DNA of 64,000 nt from positions 124,001 to 188,000 of the forward strand of contig NW_019173958.1 of assembly GCF_001642475.1 (NCBI RefSeq), read 5' to 3'. The position numbers and the translations under genes were made by a program. The first letter of the stretch is position 1. Every line of letters starts with the position of its first letter. Below, in pieces: positions 53,282 through 64,000 of this stretch. The notes below the pieces were generated by a model. It saw nothing but the letters and a program-made list of their open reading frames with translations. It did not search any database and had not been told where the DNA came from. The DNA is from Fonsecaea monophora (Eukaryota; Ascomycota; Eurotiomycetes; Chaetothyriales; Herpotrichiellaceae).

Positions 53282-55917
53282 GGCTGGCGTTGGACGGGAG
53301 CTCTTCTGCGGGTAGAACAGTTCCGTCCAAGTCCGTTGTGCTTGTACGAGTAGGGACTCCGGTCAGCTGGGTGCGTTGACACAGGTAGTGGTACACTTGT
53401 GCGTCGGGCCCAGCCCCCTCCCAGGACACCGGACGGATCTTGGGGCTGAGGCGAGCAACGATAAAAGGCGAAGGCTGCCCCGGTTTTACGCAAAATCGCA
53501 ATCGTGGATGCAGGTCGTCGTCGTTGGCTTGCAGCAAGGCCGATGCCCGATCTGTTGAGAGGGAAACTGAAAACGGTGTTCGGATGCTGAAAAGGGGATC
53601 AGTGGTTGCGGTGTGGAATTGGCGGCACGATCGTCGTTCCTAAAGTGGTGCTTTTGGCTGGGGGCCCTGTGGTACGGCGTCCAGAACGCTGGATGATGAC
53701 GGTGACAGAGAATGCAAGGTAAGAGAAGTTGTTCTTAGGGTTGCAGGAGAGGCGCGATGTGGTGGACTAAAAAGCGAGAGTTGTTGAGATGCTGAAACGA
53801 GTGATGGGAAAGAAACGAAAGGAGGGTAGGTTGACGTGCGCGCAACCGATCAATTGATGATAGATGATGGGATGGATGAATGGAGGAATGCCGTGGATGG
53901 AGATGATGGTTAGAACTCGCAGGCGAGAGGGGCAGCAGTCACAGATATCCAACCTGGACCTGGACCTGGAGCATTGGTGTGGCTGCAACAAGAGACATGG
54001 TGTCTCGTCGCATTCTTGCCGGTGGACACTGAGATAGTGCCGGCGACGATTGATGGTCTGTACGAGGTATTTGAAGGGCGAAGTGTCGAATGACTCTTCT
54101 CTCTCTCTCTTTCGGTATCTTCCAGGTTCTGTTGTAAACAACTCTCTGACCTCGTATTCCTCTGTGTTTGTCCCTTCTCTTTCTCTCCTTCTGTTGTTTT
54201 TACCTATCTCCACCGCGCACTCTTTGCCCATGGCAATGGAGGATCGGCCCTGATTGGGAATGGAGTGGCACCAAAGGCACAAATGGCGGGATCAGGTGGA
54301 TGGAGCATCAATGGAGTCTTTCGGCGCGAGATGCTAGCGAAGTCGTTGGTTAGGTTTTGGGGACTGTCTAAGCTTGCGGCGTCGGCCCTCCAATGAAATG
54401 TCCCTCAGGCTTGGTAAAATTGAGCCAACGCCAGTCCGCAGTGCGGGCCGGCACTCGTAGTTGAGGTAAGGGGGTGCATTTGGGGGGCGCCATTGGGGAG
54501 GCACGGGAGCTCGCCACAACAAATAGTCGGGTACCTAGGCGGGCGTGGCGGGCTTGGGCCACCGCCTAACTGGAATGAGGGCGCCCACCGACGCCTATCC
54601 GGACTTTTCTACAAGTAACTTGTCGCTTAATTGAGCATCAAACGGGCGTCTGTGGCTCCCTGAGCACGTCCACTGGATGGCACCTGGCAAAGCCCCAAAA
54701 GCATGCCGAAAGTCCTTGGTACGTAGGGAGAAAAAAGGAGTGAATCAGGTGCAGCAGCCTGAAGGCGAATATTTTCATGTCTTGGACGACAAATGCAACT
54801 CGTACATACGGACTGGGGAATTGGTCTCCGCTGTTAACCGGAACTGCGCCCAACTTGCAGCTGGTGGCAGTAATACTCGTAAGCAGCCTTGTTCCCTTGT
54901 TCGCTTGTCCCCTTGTTTCCCCTGCCATTTCCATGTTCACATTTTGATTTCGTTTCAGATCCCCGCAATGCCGCTGACGAGTCCTTCCCCATCGCAATCA
55001 TTCCCTCGTCAGGGACAATACGAGCTTCTCGAGCAATGCTTGCGCGGCATCAACCACGAATCCTGTCATTTCTTGACAAAGTCCATCTAGACCTCTCACA
55101 CTCTTACCGATCTCCCTCCCCGTTCTGATTTGTGTACCTGGAAAAAGTCCGATAGATGGATACGTTGGCCACTCACCATAAGCCTTGGACAAAAGCCAAT
55201 CTCGCCTCGTCCGCTTTGCTGACATTTGGAGTATCTGGGCTATCAACAAATTCGATACCTTATCACACTGAATACGAGTACCATCGCCCTGATATAACCG
55301 AGTACAGGTCTTGTGCCACCAGGTTGTTCGGAGTACGGGGGCGCGCAATAAAAGTACCGTTTACGCTAATTCGAATGACAAATGCTACTTACTATGACAG
55401 AAGATTTCTAAGCTTATTGGCACTTACACCTATCTCTTAGCTATAAGTTAGAACTGATAGGAGGTAGCGTCATCTATATTCTCAATCTTGATAGACGCTG
55501 TAGGCACTGAGAATTGAGCTCCAATATCTCCGGGGGCCGTTGTAAGGGCAACGAAAATAAAGTCTGTTGTCTTTTGATCACCTTATCACTCGATTACTAG
55601 CGTTGACAATACTTTTGGTGCGCTCCTCGGTACATCACCGAGTACCGTAGCACCAGAGGCACGCGATAACACGCGCCGCAATCACAAAACGTTTTGCCCT
55701 TGTCCAATTTCCGTATCTTGGATTTCTTTCGTCATAACAACAGATCCTAATCCGTCATCGATGCCTACACCATCCATCGTAAACAAGAACATTTGGCCAA
55801 CGTGGTCCTCACGGCAGTAGCAGTTGCGTTTGCGTATGCCATGCACACGACAAGAAGAGTCCTCCCAATTGCATTTATGTACACATGCCTCCCAGGACGC
55901 ACATCATAGACGTGTCT
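53282..55917. other. Intergenic region
   Basis: About 2.6 kb upstream of the Ser-rich gene (minus) and downstream of xlnR (minus). A stop-free minus-strand frame at about 53600-53148 lacks an ATG. The part 55.1-55.8 kb is more AT-rich and contains several GAGTAC/CGAGTACC words related to GTACTCGGTAC (55275, 55300, 55637). No gene or transposon ends are recognised. Confidence 0.5.
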
Positions 55918-58594
55918 TCACAATGCAAGCCCAGTGCCGTCACCAGTCCACCTATACAAGGCAAGCACCTCGCGTCTCCAATGTTGCTGCTCAGCCAAAT
56001 CTTCAGGAATGCGCCCTCGCACTTGTTGAAGGGCTGATCGCATCACCTTCCGAAAGTTGCGCTGTTCTCGGTGTCAGTTGTTTGTCATGTCCTTTCAAGC
56101 TCGATTCACTTACCTGATACTGGGTATCCAACGTGGCCACACACGCCTCGTGCGCTCGAACAATCGTCTCGCACGCCTTGACCACGTCGGGACTTACGTC
56201 GCCTTGTAATTTGTCGGCAAACAACAATAGCAAGAAACTGCCTTGGAGAAGGTACACGCCGAAAAAGAAGGGCATAAAGCTCAAGTCGGGATCGTCTTCG
56301 ATGATTTCGGCCACTGCCTCTGCGGCACTCACCGCGTGTCCCGTGGCGGTCACAAATGATTGGGAAGAGATCCAGAGGTCATTGTCGTCGAGCAACGCAA
56401 TCGGATCCCACTTGCCAGTCAACAGGATATGCAGCACGTGCATGATATGCGTCCCATATGCTACCACTGTTTTGGTCTGCAGGGCCAGTTCTGAAGCACT
56501 GTGAGAGTCATTCGTTCCGGCTGACACCACTGATGGGGTGACCACATCGTTATGGCTCGTATCTTGAAAATGTCCGCCAGATGCCTCGAAATCCTTCAGA
56601 CTCTGTCCATATGTCTCTAATTGTTGAGTGATCTCGTCTGTATGATCGTCCCAGTTTTTAGCCTTGTTGGCTCTAGGTCCGAACCGCGGTCGGTTGCGGG
56701 CGTGATTGAGATCCAATATCTCTCCAAGAATCACCATCAGAGGTAGGAAATAGCCGAACACGCTGTGCGACGTGCATTCGATATTCAGCCCTTTTCTCCG
56801 ATGCGCTGGATCCGAAGCCTTGTCAAACCGCCCTGCCTGGAAAGCATCGTCATCCAATGGTTGCAGCAGGCTTTCACATTCCTTGTTCAAGAAAAACATG
56901 GGTCGGTTGTAACACAACGCTAGATGCCGGTCCTGCATATACAAGAGCCACCACGTCCGTCGTCGTTCTTCTCGTTCTTCTTCCGACACATAGCCGATGG
57001 AATTGCGCCGTGTATCATCCACAGAGGTCTTTCGGTTCTCCCCTGAGTGGCCTTCCGTGTGATTGCTTGCAGGGTTATTCTCTTCGCCATCCTGGTCCGG
57101 CGGATTAGGGGGAAGCTCGCGACCTAGTCGAATTTCTCGAGCGAGTGACCAGGCCGCATTCCACCAACGAAGACTCGCTGCTTTCCGTTCGCTTGCTGAG
57201 ACCACCGTAGCCAGGTGGATGTAGGTCGCCAGATTGTCAATCTGCGCCCGATCGACACCGTGACCTCCCGAATGTGTTGGCACAACAAGCGCGCCTAGCC
57301 CACCGTCGTTAGCCCCCATCTGCGGATAGTTGGGGTTCGGCGTCGGGACTGAAGTATTTGGATGACTGTGAATTAAAGGTTTGAGCATGTTGATGGTGAG
57401 TTCCAACAATCGTTGACAGATCCGAGCTCTGGCATCCAGCTGACTTGTTAAGAAAGCAGCATCACTTGTTTGCGCGGCGATCCACAGCATGCTTGCCAGC
57501 AGTGCAGGAGTACAAGGGCGAGGGTCGGTAGGGTGTAGGAAAGACTTCTTTCGAAATATATAGCCCAGTATATATGGGTTGGCAGGCCTCAGATAAGCTG
57601 AAGTTGAACTCGTGAAGTACTGCTCCAAAAGATCGCATGCCAAAGCCTGGGGAATAATCGATTCAATGTGAGGCAGTAAAGGGCGAAGCACGGGATATCT
57701 CAGTGTATCTGTAATGCGAGGCTGTGCCGGCAAGGGGTCGTTGATGAACATCGGGGACGTGAGGGCGAGCCAATCTGGCGACTCGACCATGGGTGCTTTC
57801 CCCATAAAGGCGACTGAATAGTCGTCTCCGAGCGGAAATCCAAAGCCTTGTACTGCCCCTTGTACATGTATCGAGTCGAGGGTGGACGGCGCATACGCCT
57901 GGCTGGGAACAGCAAAGTCAATGGCCTGACTTTGAGTGATTTGCGGAACCATGGACTGATCAATCTCGTGAAGTTGACGGGCGGCGGACATGCTCACTCC
58001 TGCAGAGGGATCAAAATTGGTGAAGAAAGTGGCCTGGTGATGGCTGGCGTCGAACCCAGCACTCGGGGGAGTATTGTTGGTAGGTAAGGAATTCCCATCC
58101 AGCATGCCATCGCGACCAGTGTAGGAAGTCGTGGAATACTTCCTGGGCCCAGCGGATTGACGCACTGCGGACGCATTGTTGGAGATTGGTTGAGCAGTAT
58201 TGGCAAAGTTGGGTTCATCTGTGGTATCCGTCTCTTTCTTAGGCGCCCGGCCTCTTTTCTTGTGAGCGCGGGCATATTCGCAGACGAGAGCATTGTCGGT
58301 ACAGTGAGCACACGGCTGTTTGCCATCGCATTTGGTACGGAGTTGGTTGCATTGATCACAGGCTCGACTTATTCTGCGCCGAACTGCGGCGGTTTCGCTC
58401 GATTCATGAGGGTCGAGCTCCGACTCCCTCCTCTTGCGACCAGCCTGCAGATTGTCATTGTCGTAAGGTTTTGGTTGGGTTTGCAGCATGGAGGGGAGCT
58501 GCTGAGGTTGGGGGTTGATCAAGTCGGGCCGCTGAGCATAATCGTGGAATTCCGAGTATGAGTTGTGGGTTTGTGGGGGAATGCGGGAGAGCAT
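55918..58594 (-). CDS. xlnR: XlnR/Xyr1-type Zn2Cys6 transcriptional activator of (hemi)cellulase genes
   Basis: Two minus-strand exons, 58594-56114 and 56061-55918 (52-nt intron), encode 874 residues, close to Aspergillus XlnR length. The zinc cluster begins near residue 73 (RRRISRACDQCNQLRTKCDG) and is followed by the basic linker KKRGRAPKKE. The middle region is the fungal-specific transcription-factor domain (EEREERRRTWWLLYMQDRHL). The regulatory C-terminus is nearly invariant: HVLHILLTGKWDP, DDNDLWISSQSFVTATGHAV, FMPFFFGVYLLQGSFLLL, VVKACETIVRAHEACV. The last exon adds YQRNFRKVMRSALQQVRGR and ends in YRWTGDGTGLAL, the canonical XlnR terminus. XlnR binds GGCTAA-type sites and induces xylanase, cellulase and pentose genes with D-xylose. 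The frame stays open for 302 codons upstream, so the true start could be further out. Confidence 0.94.
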
Positions 58595-60594
58595 GTCTGC
58601 AGGATTCGTCGGCGACAGAAGCACACAGCCACTGTCATAGTTCAAAAAGTTGGAAGTACTGTTGTTGTCGGGTGGATGATGACCCTCAGAAGAAGATCGT
58701 GACTGTTGAGGTAGTTGTCGACGGCAGGCGATCGGAGACAGCACCCGTATCCTCGGGCGTGAGCGGTGGGCGGCAGCAATGGTAGAGAGGACAGCGTGCG
58801 TGTGGAGAATAATTTTTCGCTCACATGAGATGATTGAAGGATCAGAAGAGGAGGCGGCACATGGGCGAGTCAAGCCTCGACCATGACCATAAGACCGCGG
58901 GGGATTAGCAAAAGTCGAGGCTTGTAGGCGAGGAGTCGAAGCAAGGGCCTGGCATGCCCAGGCAATGGTTTTCTGGGTGGTTTCGGTGCTGGGAGCTGGG
59001 AGAAGACCGTGGGCTAATGGCATTTGAAAGTTGGGGGCCCGCCCCGTTGAGTCTATCAAGTCTATTAGGCAAGCTGGGGTAGGTGAGGGCCCAAGCATGG
59101 GCATCTCATTGGCAGGATTCATCCTCCCCTGGAGGCTGGTGACCAGTTCTGCCAGTACAGGGATGATCGCAATAAGAGGGTGGGGCTGACCATCAGCAAC
59201 GTTCTGCCGTTGGCAAGCACGGCCACAGCGACTTGCTGTGTGTGATTCAGGACCCAAGTGCACTATCCCTCTACACCAGAATGATATGAGGACGCCTCCT
59301 CGACTTGAGCAGAGGATATTCTTACTGGGAAGTTGATGAGACAGACAAAGATCCCAGTACCTGTGAGAGGAAGCGTGCTCCAGCTGCTGTGTTGACTTGT
59401 TGTTCGCAGCTTCCTCGTGGGGGATAGGTCGCTGCGATGCGGGGCACCCCCATCCCAGGCAGGTTCGGGCAGCGGTAAAGCACAAGCACCCTCCGTACAA
59501 ACATCCCTACCACATTCACCACGCCTTACCTAGACCTACACTACCTAGAGCGTACAAATAAGGGAACCCCAGCGAGGTTTCGACCTGGTTAGTAGCCATC
59601 ACTAACCCAGCCGCTCCAACCGCCACCCACCGCCACTGCATCCACCGCATCATCATTTCTCTTCCTTCTGTCCAACCACATTCGCCTTTGACCATGTAAC
59701 ATTCTCGTGATCTCAATACTACACAAGATTTCTTGACTTCAGCCCTTTTCAGCTGCCACGAAGTGCCGACCTCTCGGACTTTGTGCGATCGACTTCTCTT
59801 CCCTTGGAACAGGATTCTTTGCCACTGCCGCCCGATCAGCAACATTGTGTGAAGGTTCGCTGCGAGTCATTCGCGAGTGATCTACGTCTATACGGGATTG
59901 ATGGTCTTATCCAAGCGCGATCATATCCTGCCTTTATTCAAAATCAAAAACAATGAGCATCTTGACAAAACCTCGTTCTTCTCCAGGTTTTGCAACTGAC
60001 GTCGATTACTGCTTCTCTACCTCACAGGTCGGTGTGCCAACGACCGCTGTGGTGTTGGTCGCTTGCGACTTGTCGAATGGATGCTCTTCCTTGCAAGCTT
60101 ACCGAGTATGGAGGTCATCCACAGGTGGAGCCTGACTCTCTCCCATGCCAGAAAGTATTGATATTGAGTAACCCGCACTTTCACGAACAGCGCCCGAACA
60201 GCGCCATACTAATCTTCTGCAGGATCACTCCCAACCCTGCCCTCCGCAATGCCCGCATGCGTAATCGGCCGCCGTTGTCCAAGTTTCCCCCCCAGCTTTT
60301 CTGTTTCAGTCGCAAACACTGTCCCTTTCTCCTCACACCTCACATCTGCGCTGTCTTTAGTGTACTTTTGCCGTGCCAGCTCACATTCACTGGTAGCGCC
60401 AAAACCTGCCGTTGATGAATCAGCACGAGGTATGTACCTAGGTACCGTACCACCGTAGTCGAGTGTCCTCGAGAATAGGGCATCAGATTTCCGATTGGGC
60501 GCAGTGGATGAGTCGAGGAAGGAAGAGCGGTGGCCAGATGCCTGCCCCGGTGGTGGATCAACAATCCATCTGCCACAGTCATAGCAGCTGCTCT
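58595..60594. promoter_or_regulatory. xlnR upstream region
   Basis: 2 kb between the chosen xlnR ATG and the 3' end of the GH5 gene. The xlnR frame continues without a stop to 59500 (906 bases), so part of this may be coding (see findings). Beyond that I see no gene. A GTACCTAGGTACCGTACC patch lies at 60434-60451. No confident XlnR or CreA site was assigned. Confidence 0.5.
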
Positions 60595-62339
60595 TCACTG
60601 AGCAGCGTGCTCGCTCAAAATCTTGTTCAGACCTTCTCGCTGGACACATTCGTCAAAGTGGAAACTATGCGCCAGTTCGTCCAGCTCTTTGAAATCCATC
60701 CCCGCGAACTGTTTGGCAAACTCGTCCGAGAATTGAGCACTCAACCAGGTCTGAATGACGGCGCGCATGACGTGCCTCTCCGTCTGCCACGGACCTGGAT
60801 AGGCGTCCTTTGCCGTCGGACAGATCTTGTCAATCCACTCCACAAGGGGATCCAAAGCTGCTTCCGCCTCGGGCGAGTGATGGACCCCCCATGCATCCAA
60901 CCTATATCTCTTTTTCTTGTCCAGGAAGGGCTGTATGTTACGGTTCCATTTCGAGTCCCGGTTCGTGTGGACCATGCCTTGAACGCCAATGTCCTTGTAT
61001 AGCCAGATGCTCCAACTGATCTTATACTTGTCGTAGACCTTTAGCTGTTGGCCAAGCATATTGTACCGGTCCTGATTGATGGCTTCTGCGTCTTTGTCTT
61101 CGGCCGGGTCAGCGTATACAGGGCCGAACTCCCCATTCCAGATAGGACATTTGTGTTCCAGCATGAACTCGGCTTTCCGGAGGAACTGTCTCTCGAGCTT
61201 GCCCTTCTGGTCTTCGGTGCCCTTGTAGCGCTCGCCGGTAGGGAAGCCCATCATCTGTTGTCTCCATTAGTACGCGGCGCAAGCCTCCTCGGTTTTGCTA
61301 GAAGACGTTACCGAATAGTCATGTAAAGCGTATACACAATTCGGCAAGACCTCTTCGAAGCCCTTCCACTCCATGGAAAAGGTGTTGCCGTCCAACCACA
61401 AGATGTGGTGACTGTCGACGGCGCGGATGGCCGCTTCGATGCGCGCGTAGAATTCCGGGAGGCGGACGTGTTCGGGGTCGCAGGGCTCGTTGAGCGGATT
61501 GTACCCGGCCACCCAGGTGTTGTCCCTGTACCGCTTCGCAATCTCCTGCCACAGCCAGACCGTCCGGTCCTGGTGGTCCTTGTACTCCCAGAAGGCGGCG
61601 TAGTTGGTCGGGTTGTCCGAGTGCCAGTCCGGGTTCTGGCCGCCGGGTGCGGTGTGCATGTCGAGGATCGTGTAGATCTGGTGTTTTGCACACTGTCATA
61701 GATAAGTGTGATAAACAATGATCTTAGCCCGGCGACACTCTTCTTTTTCTCCTCAAAACAGCCCGTAAAAACTGGAAAAAATTGATCTATAGAATCCCCC
61801 AACGCCGCGTAGACTCGAGACTTGACTCACCAGATCAATCACCCTGTCGAGATGCTTGAACCCCGACTCCTTCAGCACCCGCGGATTCATGTCGTCCTCG
61901 AGATGTCGGTAGTTGAACGGCAGCCGGAGACAGTTCAGGTTGAGGCTGGCGAAGAAGCGCGCGTCGGCCTCGGTGAAGTGGTATTCCAGCCACTTGTCGA
62001 AGAAGAAGTTGGCCTTTTCACTCCCAAGGACTTTTGTCATCGAAGCGCGGTGCTGGGACTCGTGGCCCGGGTATCCGGTGATGAAGTTCTCCATGCTGCG
62101 TCAGGCGCGAGGCCATTAAGCGTTGTTAGCTCGTGCATAACTCGTTTGTTCCTCTTCCCTTCTGTTAGGTTTTCTTTCGTGGTGGGCGGGTAGGTAGGTA
62201 GGCACAATGGCGTGGGATTATGGAAGGGCTTCTTGACATACTTCATCCATCCTCCGATGGCTGTTCCTCGAAGGACTACTTGCCGTCCATTGCCGTCGAC
62301 CACCTTGTCACCCTCGACCCTCAGGTATCCCGACGCCAT
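60595..62339 (-). CDS. Glycoside hydrolase family 5 (exo-beta-1,3-glucanase/cellulase-like)
   Basis: Four minus-strand exons, 62339-62242, 62095-61831, 61692-61312 and 61254-60595 (introns 146, 138 and 57 nt), encode 467 residues. The start MASGYLRVEGDKVVDGNGRQ has no signal peptide, so the enzyme is probably intracellular or released by another route. GH5 landmarks run in order: VVLRGTAIGGWMNMENFI, LNLNCLRLPFNYRH, TILDMHTAPGGQN, the acid/base glutamate in NPLNEPCD (Glu190), YALHDYSMMGFP, and the nucleophile in CPIWNGEFGPVY (Glu290). Family members cleave beta-1,3- or beta-1,4-glucans or glycosides; the exact substrate needs subfamily analysis. It lies about 2 kb from xlnR on the same strand, with two GGCTAAA boxes upstream. 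Confidence 0.92.
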
Positions 62340-63491
62340 CTTTGTACCTCGTGCTTCGTGGAAAAGAGAGGTATGTGGGTGGGTAGATACGAACTTTGAC
62401 TCTTACTCTTGCTCTGAGAGAGGCTCCCCGCCTGAACTCACCTTGTTCACTACCTTCCGGGTAATATAAGAGAGGGAGAAAGAGAGGGAAAGGAGGGGCA
62501 AGAGACAGTGGAGGGGGGGGGATGATGTGTTAATGTGTTTCCGGTAATATGCAATATGCAATATGAAATATGCTCGCTCGACAGACTCCCCCCAATTACT
62601 TTCCCTTTTGCTTCCCATCCCATCTCACCCCACCCACGCATTGATGATCGGATGGATATATGGTCCATATTACCGACTGAACGGTAGTAGAGGCCTCTTT
62701 GCCAGACCCTTTTATGCCAGGCCCCCTCCCCCACCCCCTCCCCAGTACAAAGGCAGACTTTCTTCCTTTCTGGAGCCATTAGTGTGAGAGAGACTCTGGT
62801 TCCCGTACAGTGACGCCATCAGTACTATAGCCTACCACCACTATCTTCATCTCACGATGCCACCAGTAAGTGTATCGAATGTACCAGTAACAGTTCATCC
62901 ACAGACACAGACACAGATACTATTGCCAACGGGCGGCCGGGAACCTGGCACCTGCAACCTGCTGAGCCAGGACCCAGCCAGCCAGCGATCAGTCAAGTCC
63001 GGCTAAATACCTTTCCTGTCAACATCCGCCTGATATACGCGTGTGAGCGCGTCACACAGCAGTTCTACTGGTTGAAAAAAAAAAGTGAGAAACGATCAGC
63101 TCCCACGCATTTAGCCGTATATTGCTCTTGGCAAGGACATTGTACCGAGTACATAGACCTATTAGATCCAATCATACGATGGACAAGGCGGGATTGCCGT
63201 GGTGGGTAATAATAATCTAAGCATTGAGTAGTGAGGTAGCGAGGTAGGTACCTGGTGTATAAAATTCCTCGTTTCTCTTGCTATCGACAAGGCTGAGAGC
63301 AAGCATGAACACGTGCCTGCTGGGACTTGCGATGTTGCCCTTATATTCCCAAACACCAGGCAGTCCATGGCGGATTGGTTCCAGGTGTCGAGTGCACGCT
63401 AATTACAGCTATCGACGATCGTCTTGGATCGTGCGTAAAACCACCCATTCCGTCTTCTTACAGAGGCTATATTATCCCATTTTCTTGTCTA
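62340..63491. other. Intergenic region / GH5 promoter
   Basis: About 1.15 kb between the GH5 start and the esterase 3' end, both minus-strand genes. It contains purine- and C-rich low-complexity tracts (62465-62520, 62718-62745), the two GGCTAAA boxes at 63001-63116, and an exact GTACCGAGTAC (reverse of GTACTCGGTAC) at 63142-63152. No gene is supported. Confidence 0.55.
63001..63116. promoter_or_regulatory. Two exact XlnR-consensus boxes (GGCTAAA and inverted TTTAGCC)
   Basis: GGCTAAA at 63001-63007 and TTTAGCC at 63110-63116 match the binding consensus published for Aspergillus XlnR, in opposite orientation. They are 660 to 780 bp upstream of the GH5 ATG. The 7-mer is expected several times per 64 kb by chance, so function is only suggested, by their pairing and the nearby xlnR gene. 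Confidence 0.45.
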
Positions 63492-64000
63492 CTACTGGTC
63501 GAGATAGTAATTGACGCTATAGTTGAGCCACGCACACTGGGGCAAATCGACAAAGCCCCCGCTCACCGCGGGGTAGTCCAAATGTTTAATCGGCCCGGTG
63601 GCATTCGACACCTTCTCCCATGGCCCGGACTCCTGGACGCCCTGCAAGGTCCTTGTGTACCCCCTGGCCTGGAGGTACGGGACCGGCGGATTCGGCTGGC
63701 CGCTCCTCACAAATTCCGCAAAGTACCCACTCACAAGCTGCACCGAGTACAGATCGTTTGCGTCCCGGAGGGGCACGTAGAAGTTGCCAAACGCCCAGTC
63801 CATGTCCGCGCCGTGCAGCTTGAAGTAAGGCAGGTTGGGGTTCCCGTGCGGGTAGCCTGGCGTGATGGGTGCGCCAGGGACGTTTTCCGGGTTGTAGCCG
63901 TTGATGGTCCGTTCGAACTGGTAGTAATATGCTGCTGGGAACGTGCCGGTCTCGGCGCCGGCGTAGACCGTGGCCTGGTCGATGCAGCGGAAGGTGCTGT
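63492..64000 (-). CDS. Type-B carboxylesterase/lipase, C-terminal part (runs off window)
   Basis: The minus-strand frame is open from the window edge at 64000 to the stop at 63492, giving the last about 169 residues. Segments AYYYQFERTINGYN, PYFKLHGADMDWAFGN and YSVQLVSGYFAEFVRSGQPN, with a final Trp-bearing tail (PQCAWLNYSVNYY), match the C-terminal end of alpha/beta-hydrolase type-B carboxylesterases. The histidine in KLHGADMDW sits where the catalytic-triad His is expected. The serine elbow and start lie outside the window. Such enzymes hydrolyse carboxylic esters and are often secreted. Codon use here is GC-rich. Confidence 0.85.
   Translation of the reverse strand, partial: STFRCIDQATVYAGAETGTFPAAYYYQFERTINGYNPENVPGAPITPGYPHGNPNLPYFKLHGADMDWAFGNFYVPLRDANDLYSVQLVSGYFAEFVRSGQPNPPVPYLQARGYTRTLQGVQESGPWEKVSNATGPIKHLDYPAVSGGFVDLPQCAWLNYSVNYYLDQ

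Noticed and set aside
53148..53600. Long stop-free minus-strand frame upstream of the Ser-rich gene (LRFCVKPGQPSPFIVARL...)
   Set aside because: It lacks an ATG, and the only in-phase splice into the downstream exon comes from a different frame (MPAMATAQPS). I treat it as leader.
55100..55800. AT-richer stretch as a transposon relic
   Set aside because: No terminal repeats, target-site duplication or transposase-like peptide could be identified.

Overview
The window is nuclear DNA of a filamentous ascomycete (Pezizomycotina). The evidence is the intron style (45-255 nt, GT-AG, CTAAC/CTGAC branch points), a Zn2Cys6 activator matching XlnR/Xyr1 end to end, fungal P450s, a RAVE subunit, TFIIIC and ALG1. 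Protein style and moderate GC suggest Eurotiomycetes, perhaps Chaetothyriales, but this is only an impression. I see no rRNA, tRNA, CRISPR array, intact transposon or secondary-metabolite core enzyme.

Layout: 0.5-2.5 kb degenerate SDR protein with a long disordered N-terminus; 4.0-5.1 stomatin; 6.1-9.9 an SDR and a P450 in tandem; 10.4-13.7 giant UBE2O-type E2; 14.5-16.1 EAF-type elongation factor; 16.6-18.7 DUF726 lipase-like membrane protein; 19.6-23.6 (minus) RAV1; 24.0-24.8 UCH deubiquitinase, convergent with a phytanoyl-CoA dioxygenase-like gene (24.8-25.8, minus); 26.9-28.3 (minus) ALG1, sharing a divergent promoter with a histidine-rich CDF zinc transporter (28.9-30.6); 31.1-33.0 F-box-like zinc-ribbon protein; 33.2-34.1 (minus) a possible PD-(D/E)XK-fold protein with an apparent frameshift; 34.7-36.5 (minus) single-pass surface protein; 38.0-40.0 (minus) APC permease; 41.3-43.0 (minus) a P450 with an unusual I-helix; 44.7-46.5 TFIIIC subunit; 46.9-49.6 two-TM serine-rich protein preceded by an overlapping uORF; 50.5-53.3 (minus) serine-rich protein; 55.9-58.6 (minus) xlnR; 60.6-62.3 (minus) GH5; 63.5-64.0 (minus) the C-terminal end of a type-B carboxylesterase that runs off the window.

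Most genes are unrelated housekeeping loci (ubiquitin, V-ATPase assembly, N-glycosylation, Pol II and Pol III transcription). Two neighbourhoods could be functional: the tandem SDR-P450 pair, and the right end, where xlnR, GH5 and the carboxylesterase share a strand and two exact GGCTAAA boxes lie upstream of GH5. Exon coordinates were worked out by hand from reading frame and splice consensus.

The best candidates for something undescribed are the nuclease-fold family at 33.2-34.1 kb, the pseudo-SDR at 0.5-2.5 kb, the UCH with Glu in place of the catalytic Asp, the P450 lacking the I-helix acid, and an 11-bp word (GTACTCGGTAC) found four times, always between genes.
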